The notes under the pieces: model-generated
Databases searched by the model: none
Seen by the model: only the letters and a program-made list of their open reading frames with translations
Told to the model about the DNA's origin: nothing
In this document: positions 39,901-48,384 of the stretch, one piece after another
How the letters are laid out: the number at the start of each line of letters is the position of its first letter
How positions within the stretch are numbered: position 1 is the first letter of the stretch
Program-made: the position numbers and the translations under genes
Assembly (NCBI GenBank): GCA_023055505.1
Contig: JALIRH010000002.1
Coordinates: 42,326,233 to 42,390,232 of the forward strand
Source: Callipepla californica brunnescens
Taxonomy: Eukaryota; Chordata; Aves; Galliformes; Odontophoridae
Direction of reading: 5' to 3'
Length of the DNA stretch: 64,000 bases

Positions 39901-42088
39901 CCTTCCCAGGGTGGCCCTGGACCTCAGTATCCCAATTATCCACAAGGACAAGGCCAGCAGTATGGGGGATACAGACCCACACAGCCTGGGCCACCACAGC
40001 CACCACAGCAGAGGCCTTACGGATATGACCAGGTATTCTTTCACTCAGTCAGAAAGTTGTGATTCTTACATGTGGATTGGATAGTTTTGATTTCTTGTGA
40101 CATGTTAACTGATTAATTTGAGGATGTAGTCTCTCTGACGTCTGTGGCACAGTTCTCAAGAGTTTTAACAGTTGAGTTATTCAGAAATGATTGTCTAGAA
40201 GTGCGCTTAGTTATTCTTTTTTGAGCTTGCGAAGTTTAATTCAGTTTAACAGTGTGACCTTGCAGACAGTATTTGAAGACCTTAAAAATTAAGTTGATCT
40301 GTTTCATAGCTGAATATGAAATGAAAAATATGAAAGTTGAGATTCCTAAATCTCTTAATTTTGTGCTTAATTGTTCAGTTGAGTTTCCCACAAACATAAA
40401 TCTGGTAATCCTTGCAGCTGTAGAAACACCTCTGGTGTTCGACTAAAGTCCTTTTTAAAATAGAGCTGTGTAGGGAGATAGGAAACCATTTTTGCACAGG
40501 TTTCCTCCAAAGAGTAAAAAGGAATACATGAGAAAGAAGTAACCTTAAAATTAGCTGCTTCTTTCCCATCTCTGCTAAGATAAATTTAAAACAAACAGTA
40601 ATACCCCATCATTTATTTCTGTAGAACATACTCAACTGTAAAAATATAATTTTTGCAGTATAAAAAGTTAAGAAGTGTCACTGAAAGAAACATACAGCAT
40701 TATTTTCCTTGGCATAAATAAAATTGAGACAACTAAAGATCCAGTTGAAATTTTAGTGTTGGAAAAAAACCTTATACGTCAATAGAGTAAGAATTGGATT
40801 CTTAAGAACTTTCCTTTGGAAGTGAGATTAATCCCAATTACCTGCATTTCCAATGGAGAACAGCTGGCTCCGTCCCTACAGAAACTGGGAAAGACAAGGA
40901 AGAAAGGACAGGCAAACTCTTTCAGTGTGGTAGCTTAGAGATGCAGTTACTTTTCCTAATTATTTAAATGATAAACAAAGTACTCACTGAAATGTTAACT
41001 CCCTCATGTAAAGTGTTAGCTACATGAAAATGATTTGGATGTGGAATATGTAGGGTCAAGGGAGCTGAGTTTCAGTTTGCTGAGTTTCCTCCAACTTTCT
41101 TTACTGTACAAGTGGATAAACCTCTCTGTAGTATGGTGTAGTTCTCCAGTTTGTGCAGTCTGAGTTGGACAGGGAAACTCAATTATAGAAGACCTCTTCA
41201 CAGTTCTGTGCTAGCCATTCCCAGAGGAATTGTGCTGCTTAAATTCACCTCTGGCAGCTGTTCTCAAATTTTTCTTCATGACTGATTGGTATATTACAGT
41301 GGGAAAAAAACTGACATTGCAACATAAAAAATGAAATTTAAAGTATTGCCATATTGTGATGGTATTTGACACGAAATAGTGTTGAGACTGCGTGTGTGGA
41401 GGACATCCACTTCAGTAGCACACTTTGCTTCTGCAGACCTTGAAAGCTGTAGTGAAGGATCACAGTAAGCTTGGAGCAATGATGCTTTCACTTTTGTCTT
41501 CTCAGTATTATGTGATGTTCTGTCAAAAGAAATAGAGAGTATCAGCTAATTTTGTCGATTGAATGTATATAATAATTGATTCTTGTAAGATAAGCTTACT
41601 GGTTGTGTTCACCAAGACGTTCCTTGGTTTTTCAGCTACGTATATCATCACCCTCTTTCTGTGATTTTTGATAGATGAGTACTTTGAAGTGTCTCTAAAA
41701 ACAGGTTGTTTTCCTGAATTACTTGAATTTAGGTTCTTATACTTTTAAAATCAGTTTTGAGTAATTCCCATCATTCATTTTTTGTGGTGTTCTCCAGATT
41801 TCACAGCAGTGTATTAAATTTGAAGTCATACTGCTCTGATCAGATTAGATTCCTGGCTTTAAATCCACATCACGTTGCATTATAACACAAGTGATTTATA
41901 CTGAGATGAAGCTCTGAACTCACTCTATTCAGTTTACCATTTGTTTCATTTGTATTCACCTTTTAACAGCATAATTTAGTTTGGAAGATGTTCTGATTTG
42001 AGCTTTTAATACAGGAAAATATACCTTGTTTCTAATGATGTATTTTGAATTTCCTTTTTAGGGTCAGTATGGAAATTACCAACAGTGA
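6837..42088 (+). CDS. SS18: SS18 (SYT / protein SSXT), BAF chromatin-remodelling subunit; spliced CDS of 11 exons
   Basis: Joining 6837-6905, 9751-9827, 11022-11106, 22911-23064, 26984-27205, 33287-33454, 34141-34245, 36371-36463, 37189-37311, 39899-40032 and 42062-42088 gives 1257 nt, i.e. 418 residues plus TGA, the length of human SS18. Residues 1-77 hold the SNH domain (starts MSVAFAAPRQRGKGEITPAA, ends NMQSLLPA), which binds the SMARCA4/SMARCA2 ATPases. Residues 78-202 are Met/Gly/Pro/Asn-rich. About 203-418 form the QPGY transactivation domain with repeated YG, QQG and PGQ units and no folded catalytic domain. The protein is a nuclear coactivator in BAF and GBAF complexes without a DNA-binding domain of its own. 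The start ATG has G at -3 and is the first ATG of its open frame. It is told from the paralogue SS18L1 by PMGPGGM, PNHMPMQGPG and GPMMHQQPPS. Identification is from memory of the family; the exon structure is read directly. Confidence 0.97.
7460..7545 (+). mobile_element. CR1 3' tail fragment
   Basis: Contains the terminal CR1 signature: GGGAGCTGCTTTATCACGGG, GGACTACATGATCTCTAGAG and GTCCCTTCCATC, ending in ATTCT. It is about 85 bp and non-coding. Confidence 0.75.
7978..8165 (-). mobile_element. CR1 3' fragment, reverse orientation
   Basis: On the minus strand it matches the CR1 3' region: plus-strand landmarks are GGAAGAGACCTTAAAG, CCCATGCTGTGGGCAGGGCT and GGGCAGCTGTGCCAG. It lies in intron 1, antisense to SS18. 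Confidence 0.85.
9751..9827 (+). CDS. SS18: SS18 coding exon 2 (residues 24-49)
   Basis: The acceptor is TTGTTTCAG and the exon encodes MLDENNHLIQ ... KGKTSECS plus two bases of Gln49. The GTAAGG donor overlaps the CAG codon visible in the genome, so the true end is TCTCA and Gln49 is completed by exon 3. It forms the central SNH helices that contact the BAF ATPase. Confidence 0.95.
9828..11021 (+). other. SS18: SS18 intron 2
   Basis: Unique-looking intronic sequence apart from a short tandem duplication at 10232-10279. No other feature was recognised. Confidence 0.85.
10232..10279 (+). repeat. Two-copy tandem duplication, period 29 bp
   Basis: AGATTTCTGGAGGGTGAGA occurs at 10232-10250 and again at 10261-10279 with no mismatch. 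It is a recent local duplication in intron 2. Confidence 0.85.
11022..11106 (+). CDS. SS18: SS18 coding exon 3 (residues 49-77)
   Basis: The acceptor TTTTGGTAG precedes GTACCAG, completing Gln49 and giving QYQQMLHTNLVYLATIADSN then QNMQSLLPA. The donor is GTAAGT, ending in phase 0. This closes the SNH domain. The next canonical exon is 11.8 kb away. Confidence 0.95.
13609..13677 (+). CDS. SS18: Candidate cassette exon '3b' of SS18 (23 codons, in frame)
   Basis: This 69-nt segment lies in intron 3. It has a branch-point-like TCTAAC (13576-13581), a pyrimidine-rich acceptor ending CCCTTAG and a consensus GTGAGT donor. Read in the phase-0 frame left by exon 3 it is fully open: it starts RTKDAIKG, has RYWDFQDG in the middle and ends RPPQNSS. 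It begins and ends in phase 0, so inclusion adds 23 residues between Ala77 and Pro78 without changing the rest. The charged, aromatic composition is unlike the neighbouring linker. I do not recall this peptide in mammalian SS18. It may be an alternative exon or a chance pseudo-exon; transcript data would decide. Confidence 0.5.
13735..13970 (+). mobile_element. CR1 LINE 3' fragment
   Basis: Landmarks in order are TTTAGGTTAGATGTTAGGAG, GGTTGCCCAGAGAGGTTGT, TGGAGGCATTCAAGGCAAGG, CTGGATGTGGCTCTGGGCAG and the GTGATTCTGTAAT tail. It begins about 57 bp after the candidate cassette exon and is not part of it. Confidence 0.9.
20103..21284 (+). mobile_element. Decayed mariner (Galluhop-type) DNA transposon
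   Basis: The ends form terminal inverted repeats: CTGAAAGTAACGCCTCCTATT at the left (20114-20134) and its near-complement AATAGGAGGCATTGCTTTCAG at the right (21254-21274), with TA next to each end. Between them lie mariner transposase relics on the + strand. A TGDE-type box has its Asp codon at 20730-20732. DSKGAILLDFQEPEQTI is recognisable. The HDN box reads HGN (Gly codon 21010-21012) and lies in a different frame from the first. The sequence then jumps to the C-terminal segment (NAFIAAMKHWVTSTG), so the third catalytic Asp is deleted. The element is inactive and sits in intron 3 of SS18. Confidence 0.85.
21479..21745 (-). mobile_element. CR1 LINE 3' fragment, reverse orientation
   Basis: The plus strand reads as reverse-complemented CR1: GGTATCCCAAGCTGGAAGGG, CCATGGCTCCACATAGCACC, GCGCTGCCCAAATGCTCCTT and CCTGAGGCAGAACCTTTTCC. 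It lies 195 bp from the mariner relic. Confidence 0.9.
22911..23064 (+). CDS. SS18: SS18 coding exon 4 (residues 78-129)
   Basis: The acceptor is CTCCTTCCAG. The exon encodes PPTQNMPMGPGGM, a short polyproline run (GPPPPPRSHN) and NQMNGQMPG. The donor is GTAAGT, phase 1, with a split Gly codon. The CpG- and C-rich codon choice differs from the AT-rich introns around it. Confidence 0.96.
23065..26983 (+). other. SS18: SS18 intron 4
   Basis: 3.9 kb of AT-rich intronic sequence. No repeat family or alternative exon was recognised. Confidence 0.85.
26984..27205 (+). CDS. SS18: SS18 coding exon 5 (residues 129-203)
   Basis: The acceptor is TTCTTTTTGAAG and the exon reads PNHMPMQGPGPNQLNMTNSS through MNMQPNQG. 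It is the largest coding exon (222 nt, 74 codons) and is symmetric, phase 1 to phase 1. The donor is GTAAAC. It encodes the Met/Asn/Ser/Gln-rich linker before the QPGY domain. Confidence 0.96.
29148..29222 (-). mobile_element. CR1 3' tail fragment, reverse
   Basis: TGGTTTGTGTTGGAAGAGAC and ATCAGCTAGTCCAGC match the reverse complement of the CR1 3' end. Only about 75 bp is recognisable. Confidence 0.65.
32440..32523 (+). mobile_element. CR1 3' tail fragment
   Basis: GGGAGCTGCTTTGGCAGGGG, TTGGACTCGATGATCTCTAG and GGTCCCTTCTAACCCCTAC, with a TTCTGTGACTGTGA tail, mark a short 5'-truncated CR1. Confidence 0.85.
33287..33454 (+). CDS. SS18: SS18 coding exon 6 (residues 203-259)
   Basis: The acceptor is TTTCTTTCATAG. 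The exon encodes PMMHQQPPSQQYNMPQAGGQ through RQIPPYRPPQQG. It has 168 nt, is symmetric phase 1, and its donor is GTAGGA. It opens the Gln/Pro/Gly/Tyr-rich activation domain. Confidence 0.96.
33455..34140 (+). other. SS18: SS18 intron 6
   Basis: Short intron of 686 bp with a few T runs and a short (TG)n at about 33945-33955. Nothing else was recognised. Confidence 0.85.
34141..34245 (+). CDS. SS18: SS18 coding exon 7 (residues 259-294)
   Basis: The acceptor is GGTTTTTCAG. The exon encodes PPQQYSGQEDYYGDQYSHGG through NQQYYPDG. It has 105 nt and is symmetric phase 1. The donor GTAATC departs from consensus at +5 and +6. Confidence 0.96.
34246..36370 (+). other. SS18: SS18 intron 7, with a U-rich ladder before exon 8
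   Basis: The last 320 nt carry four T runs: 36049-36069 (21 T), 36088-36096, 36168-36180 and 36276-36285. They could bind U-rich-element splicing factors such as TIA1, ELAVL or PTB proteins; that role is inferred. The rest of the intron has no recognised feature. Confidence 0.7.
36371..36463 (+). CDS. SS18: SS18 coding exon 8 (residues 294-325), the known alternative exon
   Basis: This 93-nt symmetric phase-1 exon encodes HNDYGYQQPSYPEQGYDRPY and then EDSSQHYYEGG. It is the exact counterpart of the 31-residue segment skipped in the shorter human SS18 isoform (387 residues). Its splice sites fit regulated use: the pyrimidine tract lies about 13 nt back from a GATGTAG acceptor and the donor is GTATCT, lacking G at +5. 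Runs of T are spaced through the 320 nt upstream. Confidence 0.95.
36464..37188 (+). other. SS18: SS18 intron 8
   Basis: 725 bp, with T-rich runs at about 36711-36723 and 36882-36894. No repeat was recognised. Confidence 0.85.
37189..37311 (+). CDS. SS18: SS18 coding exon 9 (residues 325-366)
   Basis: The acceptor is ATCTTACAG. The exon encodes NSQYGQQQDAYQGPPQQQGY and then repeated QQYPGQQGYPGQQQGYG units. It has 123 nt, is symmetric phase 1, and its donor is GTAAGA. It is the most repetitive part of the QPGY domain. Confidence 0.96.
37312..39898 (+). other. SS18: SS18 intron 9
   Basis: 2.6 kb, with an A10-11 run near 39648-39658 and a long T/C tract before exon 10. No repeat family or RNA gene was recognised. 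Confidence 0.85.
39899..40032 (+). CDS. SS18: SS18 coding exon 10 (residues 366-410)
   Basis: A long T/C-rich tract and TTCTCTAG acceptor precede PSQGGPGPQYPNYPQGQGQQ through QQRPYGYDQ. It ends in phase 0 with donor GTATTC. In human synovial sarcoma fusions, SS18 is retained up to this exon boundary and joined to SSX. Confidence 0.96.
40033..42061 (+). other. SS18: SS18 intron 10 (equivalent of the human SS18-SSX breakpoint intron)
   Basis: 2.0 kb of unique-looking sequence without a recognised repeat. It separates residue 410 from the last eight codons. In human tumours the t(X;18) joins fall in the corresponding intron (established knowledge). Confidence 0.8.
42062..42088 (+). CDS. SS18: SS18 terminal coding exon 11 (residues 411-418 and stop)
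   Basis: The acceptor CCTTTTTAG precedes eight codons, GQYGNYQQ, and TGA at 42086-42088. The exon continues as the 3' UTR. These eight residues are the ones replaced in the human SS18-SSX fusion protein. Confidence 0.96.
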   Translation, partial: GQYGNYQQ

Positions 42089-42623
42089 AAAGTATTCACA
42101 TTCCGGTAGGCAATATCTATTAGCAGCCATATTGTCTTCTCAGCACTGTGGACATCTTCCTGAGATGAAAACCTCCCATTCCATCTAGTTGTTGGAAAAA
42201 AAAAAAATCTTGTGGCTCTTTTACAGTATACAGTCTTTATGGGTTAATTGTTAAAGACTGTAGATTCTCAGAAGCTGATTTCACATCTCTACTCTAGATG
42301 GCAATATTGGACAGAAAATCCGTGACATAGCAATTTGCAGTGAGTTGAGAACTGTATATCAAATAGACTGTTACAGACTGAAAGGTGCGAACAGCTTTGT
42401 ATGTTTATGAAGGTTATGGGAATTTAATATTTTTTCCACAGATTTTTTTTGTAGGGGGAAGGGGATATGCACACTTTTTACAGCAGCAATATTTTGTATA
42501 TTATGTTTTTCATGCGGTGAATATGCAAGACAGTACACTACTCGCTGGACAGGATAAGAAATCTACTGTTAAAAAGGGGTAGGATCATAAGTGCTCGGTC
42601 GTGGAAGTCTCAAAATGGTGTAC

Positions 42624-42629
42624 AATAAA
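42624..42629 (+). terminator. SS18: Proximal poly(A) signal AATAAA of SS18
   Basis: A canonical hexamer 535 nt after the stop codon. The sequence downstream is only weakly GT-rich, so use is possible but not certain. It would give a short 3' UTR isoform. Confidence 0.5.
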
Positions 42630-43359
42630 GATAACAGTGCAAAAAGATGAAGAGCATCGTACGTCACTGATAGGTTCGTGTACAAAGAATGAGAATCCCA
42701 GTTATCTAAATGGGAACGTAATTAAGGGCAGTATGATATAGTCTTGTGCAAAGATTAATTTTTTAAGCTTTCCAATTTTTCTGAGTGGAGCATTTTTGTA
42801 AAAACCGTTTCTAACATAGTTTGACAATTTTCTGCAACATTTTTTGGGGAACGAGGTGAACGTTTGGGTTGTATTTCTCACATGTTTTGTCACAGCTTTG
42901 CATAAGCAAGCTGTAATCCCTCTTAATAATTGCAATAACAAAGGAAACGACTAGTGTTAATTTTACCTGGCTTAAATATGCAAAGAATTTGAAAAAGAAT
43001 ATGGAGGACAGGACTGTATTGTATAAGTGTATTTTAACCTTTAGATTATAATTTGTATGTATCAAAATAGCCTAGAAGACTTTGTAAAACCTATCTAAAC
43101 TTTCCTAACCGGGAGTTAATATCTTTAGGAAGGGGGCATTTTTTGTGCGTGTCCAGTTTTCTTATTGGTTAACGTGAGACCAAGGGATGTTTTATAACGT
43201 AAAATATAAAAACCTGTTGGTGAGGTCAATGCCAAATTTTGTTTTGAACTGCATTAACGCTTATAGTGTTGCATGTGAGATAGAGGCAGCACCTTGATCA
43301 ATAGCATAGTACACACACAAAATTGGTTTTGAGACTGTCTTGCGAATGTATATCAGATA

Positions 43360-43365
43360 AATAAA
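43360..43365 (+). terminator. SS18: Internal poly(A) signal AATAAA of SS18
   Basis: The hexamer lies in GATAAATAAATG and is followed within 15-30 nt by TTCTTTTGTG and then ATATGTGTTC, a reasonable GT-rich downstream element. Confidence 0.5.
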
Positions 43366-43450
43366 TGAATATTCTTTTGTGCGGGATTATATGTGTTCAG
43401 GAATTCCTGGAGGCTTTTTATAGAAGACAAAACTTCAGATTCAGCCCAGG

Positions 43451-43456
43451 AATAAA
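43451..43456 (+). terminator. SS18: Internal poly(A) signal AATAAA of SS18
   Basis: The hexamer in GGAATAAAACC is followed by a T-rich stretch (TTATTTTTTCA) and an A13 run. It is a plausible alternative site. Confidence 0.4.
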
Positions 43457-43742
43457 ACCTTATTTTTTCAATTGGTGATTATGTTGAGGAAAAAAAAAAA
43501 AAATGATGTCCCTAGTATCTCTGACAATTGAGATGGAAAACAAGGTTTTCAGTTTGTTCATAGTTTTCTAAGGGAGAACCATTTTCTTAAAGTTGGTTGA
43601 TAGAAAATACACATCAAGGTTTGAACAGTTACAGCACGAGGAGCATTATTATGAATGAAATGCTTGTAGGTTCTGTGCCAATTTTCCACCACTGTGTACT
43701 TCGTTGCTATTTAAAACTGTACTCCATCAGTTCTAACGGAAG

Positions 43743-43748
43743 AATAAA
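43743..43748 (+). terminator. SS18: Distal poly(A) signal AATAAA of SS18
   Basis: The hexamer in GAAGAATAAATT is followed by TTTGTGATTTT and a long T-rich tract to about 43790. It is the last and best-supported signal before sequence character changes. Confidence 0.65.
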
Positions 43749-43770
43749 TTATTTGTGATTTTAATTTTCT

Positions 43771-45429
43771 CATTTGTTTCTTTAAATTAGATCCCTATCA
43801 CTCTGATGTCTCATCTGGAGACTCTGCTGTGAGTTTTTATTTTATAGAAATTTGGCCAGGATAACCAAGCTGTATTTGCATTCTAGGACTTTATCAAAAT
43901 TCTCTTGCCATAGCCAAGTTAATTAGAATTAACTGTTCAGTAATCAGCGTGTTGTGTAGGTTGTTTGTTAGGAAATTCTTCCTCTGAAATGAAGGTCCAT
44001 GAGGCTATAATCAAGATGACTGAATTAGATAAATGAGTTGAGGAGGCAACAATGTGTTGAACCCAACCTGGTGTAGATATGTTATCTCATTTGAAATAAG
44101 CTCAACTGACATTAAGAAATAATTTGTCTTGCCAGCCCATCTTCTGTTGTCTTATTCTCCTTTTTAATGGAAACTAAAATTGCAATTTTAATAAGCAGAA
44201 TTTCCTCCAGGGTTTCCCTCCTAGAGACTACTGCATTTGCTAGGTTTAATTGTTTTATAACAGTCCTGTTTCGTAAAACTTTTTAATTGGTGGTGACAAA
44301 AATTGCCCTATTCCTCTGATATTACGCCAGCAGAACAACTCAAGAGGAGATCGCTCCATTCGAAAGTGAGTGTTTCTACTAAAGTTATATATTAAAAAAG
44401 CAACCGTTTTTCCTAAGCAACAAAAAGCAGGAATGCACAGCGGGGGCATGGTGATGAAAAATGGCAAGATACGAGGTTTGTTTTAATCGTTATTATTTAT
44501 TACGTAAAATCCAACCAATAGCAAACTGATAAAAAAAAAAAAGGTGTTACAGTGAACATTTTGCATACACGGTGTAGAAAAGAAGAGCTAAGTCAGAGAC
44601 TGACAGAGCGTGGTTGTCGGTCAGCATCTGTGTACAGTAATGATACAAGTGTCCAAAGAGTAAAGAGGATCAGTTAACGAATTAAATGATTTTTAATTAT
44701 TGTAGTGCTGTGATTATTTTGCCACCGTATTTCTTTTCAGGTGATTGTATTTCCCTTTCTCCTGAGTGAATGACTCAGAATAGGGGGAAGCTGGCTCACT
44801 GTTCAAAAAGAAATTGACTTCACAGTGTTGTAACGTAAGGAAGCAAATGTGTTCTTTTATAAGGCAGGGCAAATAATCTCTCTGCCAATGGTCCCACTTT
44901 AGTCTTCCTAAAATTAGTTGGAAATGCTTAATTAATTTTTGAGAAAATACTCCTGATAAAAAGAGAGTGGGGACTGAGTGCACAAATATGGTCGTATTTC
45001 TGCAGTTCTCTCACCGCAGAGGGTGCTTCAACATAACTTTCGTTCGGTTAAATAAATGACTAAATGGCCAAACAAGGATTCTAAATAAGGAGTCCGTGCT
45101 TGAATTTACGAAATGAGGATAAATTGTTACATCAGGTGGAATTCAAACTATGCCAGAGCTCTGTTGGGACCCCCGAGTAATGCTTACCAAATGAAGTGGT
45201 GAAAAGAACACATCTTCAGGTGTCACAGTGAGGTGGAAGTAGTGCAGCTTAGATTGTTCAGCACTTAAAACTTGGAGGAAGTGCAATGGGCTGTAGCAGA
45301 ACTTTTAACTGTGTTGAGAAACACAACAGGTTGGCTTGGGGTGGAATAATGCTGTCTTCATCATATGCAGTTATTCAACTGTCAGGAGAGATTCTGTGGA
45401 TAGTACCAGCCTTTATCAGTTCAGTAAAC
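43771..45429. other. Intergenic sequence downstream of SS18, nothing recognised
   Basis: AT-rich sequence with no coding, RNA or repeat signal recognised by eye. Confidence 0.6.
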
Positions 45430-45772
45430 TGTCCTGGTTTCAGCCAGGATCAGTTTTGTTCCTAGCAGCTGGTAAGGTGCTGTGTTTTGGATCTAGGATG
45501 GGAATGATGTTGATAACGTGCTGATACTTCAGTTGTTGCTGAGAAGCATTCACACTAAGGGACTTTTCAGCAGAGGAGCTGGGAGGGGACACAGCCAGGA
45601 CAGCTGACCCAGGCAAAGGATGTCCCGTACCACCTCATGACGTGGTCAGCAATAAAACTGGAGAGAGCTGCTGGAAGAGAGTGCTGCTCATTGGGAATTC
45701 ACTGGGCATCAGTCAGCCGTTGGTGAGAGAATGCTCAGCGCATCCTTTGTTTTGTATATTCTTCTCTTTGTT

Positions 45773-45774
<2 letters not shown>
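45430..45774 (+). mobile_element. Avian endogenous-retrovirus LTR, solo and 3'-truncated
   Basis: The sequence starts TGTCCTGGTTTCAGCCAGGA and continues with landmarks of a widespread avian ERV LTR: CCTAGCAGCTGG, GTGCTGTGTTTTGGATCTAG, GGGAGGGGACACAGCCAGGA and a TATA-region GCAATAAAACTGG. No gag, pol or env sequence flanks it. Its normal 3' end is not recognisable because it runs into a 52-T tract. Confidence 0.75.

Positions 45775-45826
<52 letters not shown>
45775..45826 (+). repeat. Uninterrupted T52 homopolymer
   Basis: Fifty-two consecutive T bases directly after the LTR fragment. Length is likely polymorphic or assembly-sensitive. Confidence 0.95.
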
Positions 45827-45829
<3 letters not shown>

Positions 45830-48384
45830 TTTCCTTGGAAGGTAGTTCAGGATGTAGGTGGCTTTCCACTTTAGGTTTCAGGTGGGAAAGATCTTGGAAT
45901 GGAAAGGCAGGTGCTGGAACGGCAGAGCCGTTATGTCTGTGAATTCTACAGAACACTGCCTTATATTCTCTGGACCTGACGCTCTTTAAACAAATGGTAT
46001 AGGTGGGTTGCCATGTAAGTGCTTTCCCATTTTGGTTCTTAATTTTCATTTCGTTTAAAAGTTAATTTTACACAGCATAAATTCTAATCACCTGCTGCAG
46101 TTGGCCTTGCCAGAGACGCTCTGGCACCTCGACACATCTCCATTTCAGGCAGGCTTTTAGAAAAACACCATGTGCTAGGGCATTGTTCTTGTGAAATTAA
46201 GTTACATCAGTTTGATATCCAGACTGCTTTTCATCAAACTTCAAGTCAGGTGAGGAATTTTTGTCCGATCTTCTTTTACACTTCTCCAGCAATAGCACTT
46301 CTCACCCTGGAGCCTTCCCACTACTTTTCCACAGGGCTACGATGCAAACAAGTGCTGCTGTTCTCAGAGTTTCTATCTAAATACTTGTTAATGGCCTCAC
46401 TTGTTAAGATGGCTTCTTGAGAAGTTGATAAGGTGTTAGCCTCAAAGTTTAATGATCCATGTGTCTTTTTTTTAACCTTTTTTTTCCCCCCTCTTTGCAG
46501 TGATATTATTTCAGACAGGTCTAGCACCTATAGATAATTCCATCTTATCTGTTTCCTCCAAAGGCTGTTTCCAACCGGATCAAATGTTTGCCTTCTGCAT
46601 TAAAATACCTCATTTTAAAATGTACTCGTAGCAGAGTGCATAATTTCTTGAGCCTAGTGAAAGTACCCACCTGAACATAACCAATTTTTTACTGGTTTGA
46701 TGCTGGTCTCACATTTATCTCATGCTTTGGTATTCCTGTAGGCAGAGAAGGGGAGAACATAGCAAAAGCCAGGCAACTGTACCTCCCAAACTTGCTGATG
46801 GCAAGTGGTTGCTTGTAGGACTGTAAATGAATGGATGCCTGGTGGCCACTAGGAAATCTGTAACCACTGCAAATAACCTGGTGTGCAGGCTGACATGCCT
46901 AATGGAGCCTGATGCTTTCATAAAGCACCAGTGGTGCTGTTATAACAAGCACCAATGAAAATGAAAGCACCAGTGTATTTATTGATTCTGCCTGTATTAC
47001 TTGACGTTCGATTTTGCATGGCATTGTGTTTTCCTGCTCTGGGCAGCAAGCAAGAAAAGTAGAAAACCAGAGGTCTTCCGTGAGCTGCACTCATCTGAGG
47101 AAGGAGAGAGGAATGTGGAGATGAATGGGTGCAACTGCTTCGTCAGTTAAAAACATGGCAGACGTGAGGCCCGTGGGCCATGCCTTAGTAGTAGCGGCCT
47201 GCTAACTGAGTTTTCTTATTATTTATTAAGAGGGCACTGAGAACTGGTCACCATTTCACTGAATACTTGGCAGTATACCTGAGCTTCCAATTTGCAGCAG
47301 CTTTTGAAGTGAGCTGGTGGGCTGAAGTGCCTGTTATTGGGCTTGTTTCCACCAAGTGCTGTTGCTGGATGCTGCTGCAGGGTGTCATGCCGGCTTCTAT
47401 GTCTGCAACATGTGGGTCCAATAACTCATTAACTTGTAGATTGCCCCCCAGATTATGCCGTTGGTTGCAGACAATTTGAGTATTTAGGTGAAAAATGACT
47501 AGTTTTCTTTGTTTCTTGCTATGAGACCATGTCAGTCGCCTTTCCCATGTTTGGTAAGCCGTGATAGCTCACTTTTTGTCCTTGTCTTCTAGAAGGGCAG
47601 CAGACAAGACCACCCTCAAAACTAGATATAGTCACAAAGGTGCAATTGCTGATGGAGGTGCTATAAGATGTCTGCAATGGCAGAAATTTGTTATGGAACT
47701 GCACAAGTTCATTAGCTCATCTATAGTTCCTCCTTTGGTATGTGTTTGAGACCAGCTTCTCTATTGTTAGGAGGAGGCTCTGGGCCTAAGAATTCATGGA
47801 TATTAGTCATCTTTGTCATCTGGAAACTTTTGGGTGAAAGTCTCTATAGGGAACTGCTCCCCACACTTCTAAAAGAGCACCACTGCTTTCAAACACCAGT
47901 ATGTGTGGGGTAGAGACTGGCTCAGGATAGGCTTGCTTCTGCTGCTTGGTGGATGATTGCTTTGAGACAGGAAGAGTTACTACATCAACAAAAGTATTTC
48001 CTGCTTTTCTTACTTTATGGATTTTCACACACGTACTGACTGGTTTCACTGTCCCAGGCTGTGACAACCCTGTCCTCCACCATGTTCTGCAGGTGTAACT
48101 CTTAGCAGTGAGAAACTGGTAGTCACTTTCCTCCTCACACATGTGTGTATAAAAGGAAGGTAGATCCCTTAGTACAGTAGCCTTTGGAATAGGGTCATGA
48201 GCTTGTGCAGACAAGCATCATTATGTAAAGGGTCAGTTTATCCGTGTCATTGTACACTGATGTAACTGAGAGCAGTGTTGCCTTGGAAAGCAAAAAACAA
48301 ATATGTATATACAGTGTTTGAGTAAAGGGAGAGTTTCCACGGTCAGAGTAGCTTCCTTTCTGTAACTCAGGAGATCTGCAAGAT
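45827..48384. other. Intergenic sequence, nothing recognised
   Basis: No coding character or named repeat was recognised. A short GCACCAGTG motif recurs near 46925-46975. Confidence 0.6.

Larger units (their letters stand above)
42089..43770 (+). other. SS18: SS18 3' UTR
   Basis: The region after the TGA is AT-rich and has no repeat insertions. It contains an A12 run at 42197-42208 and four AATAAA hexamers. The distal end is placed just past the hexamer at 43743 because a T/GT-rich element follows it, so the 3' UTR would be about 1.7 kb. The exact cleavage site is inferred. Confidence 0.75.

Noticed and set aside
45642..45845. Open frame with a long Phe run
   Set aside because: It is a translation of the T52 homopolymer joined to LTR sequence.
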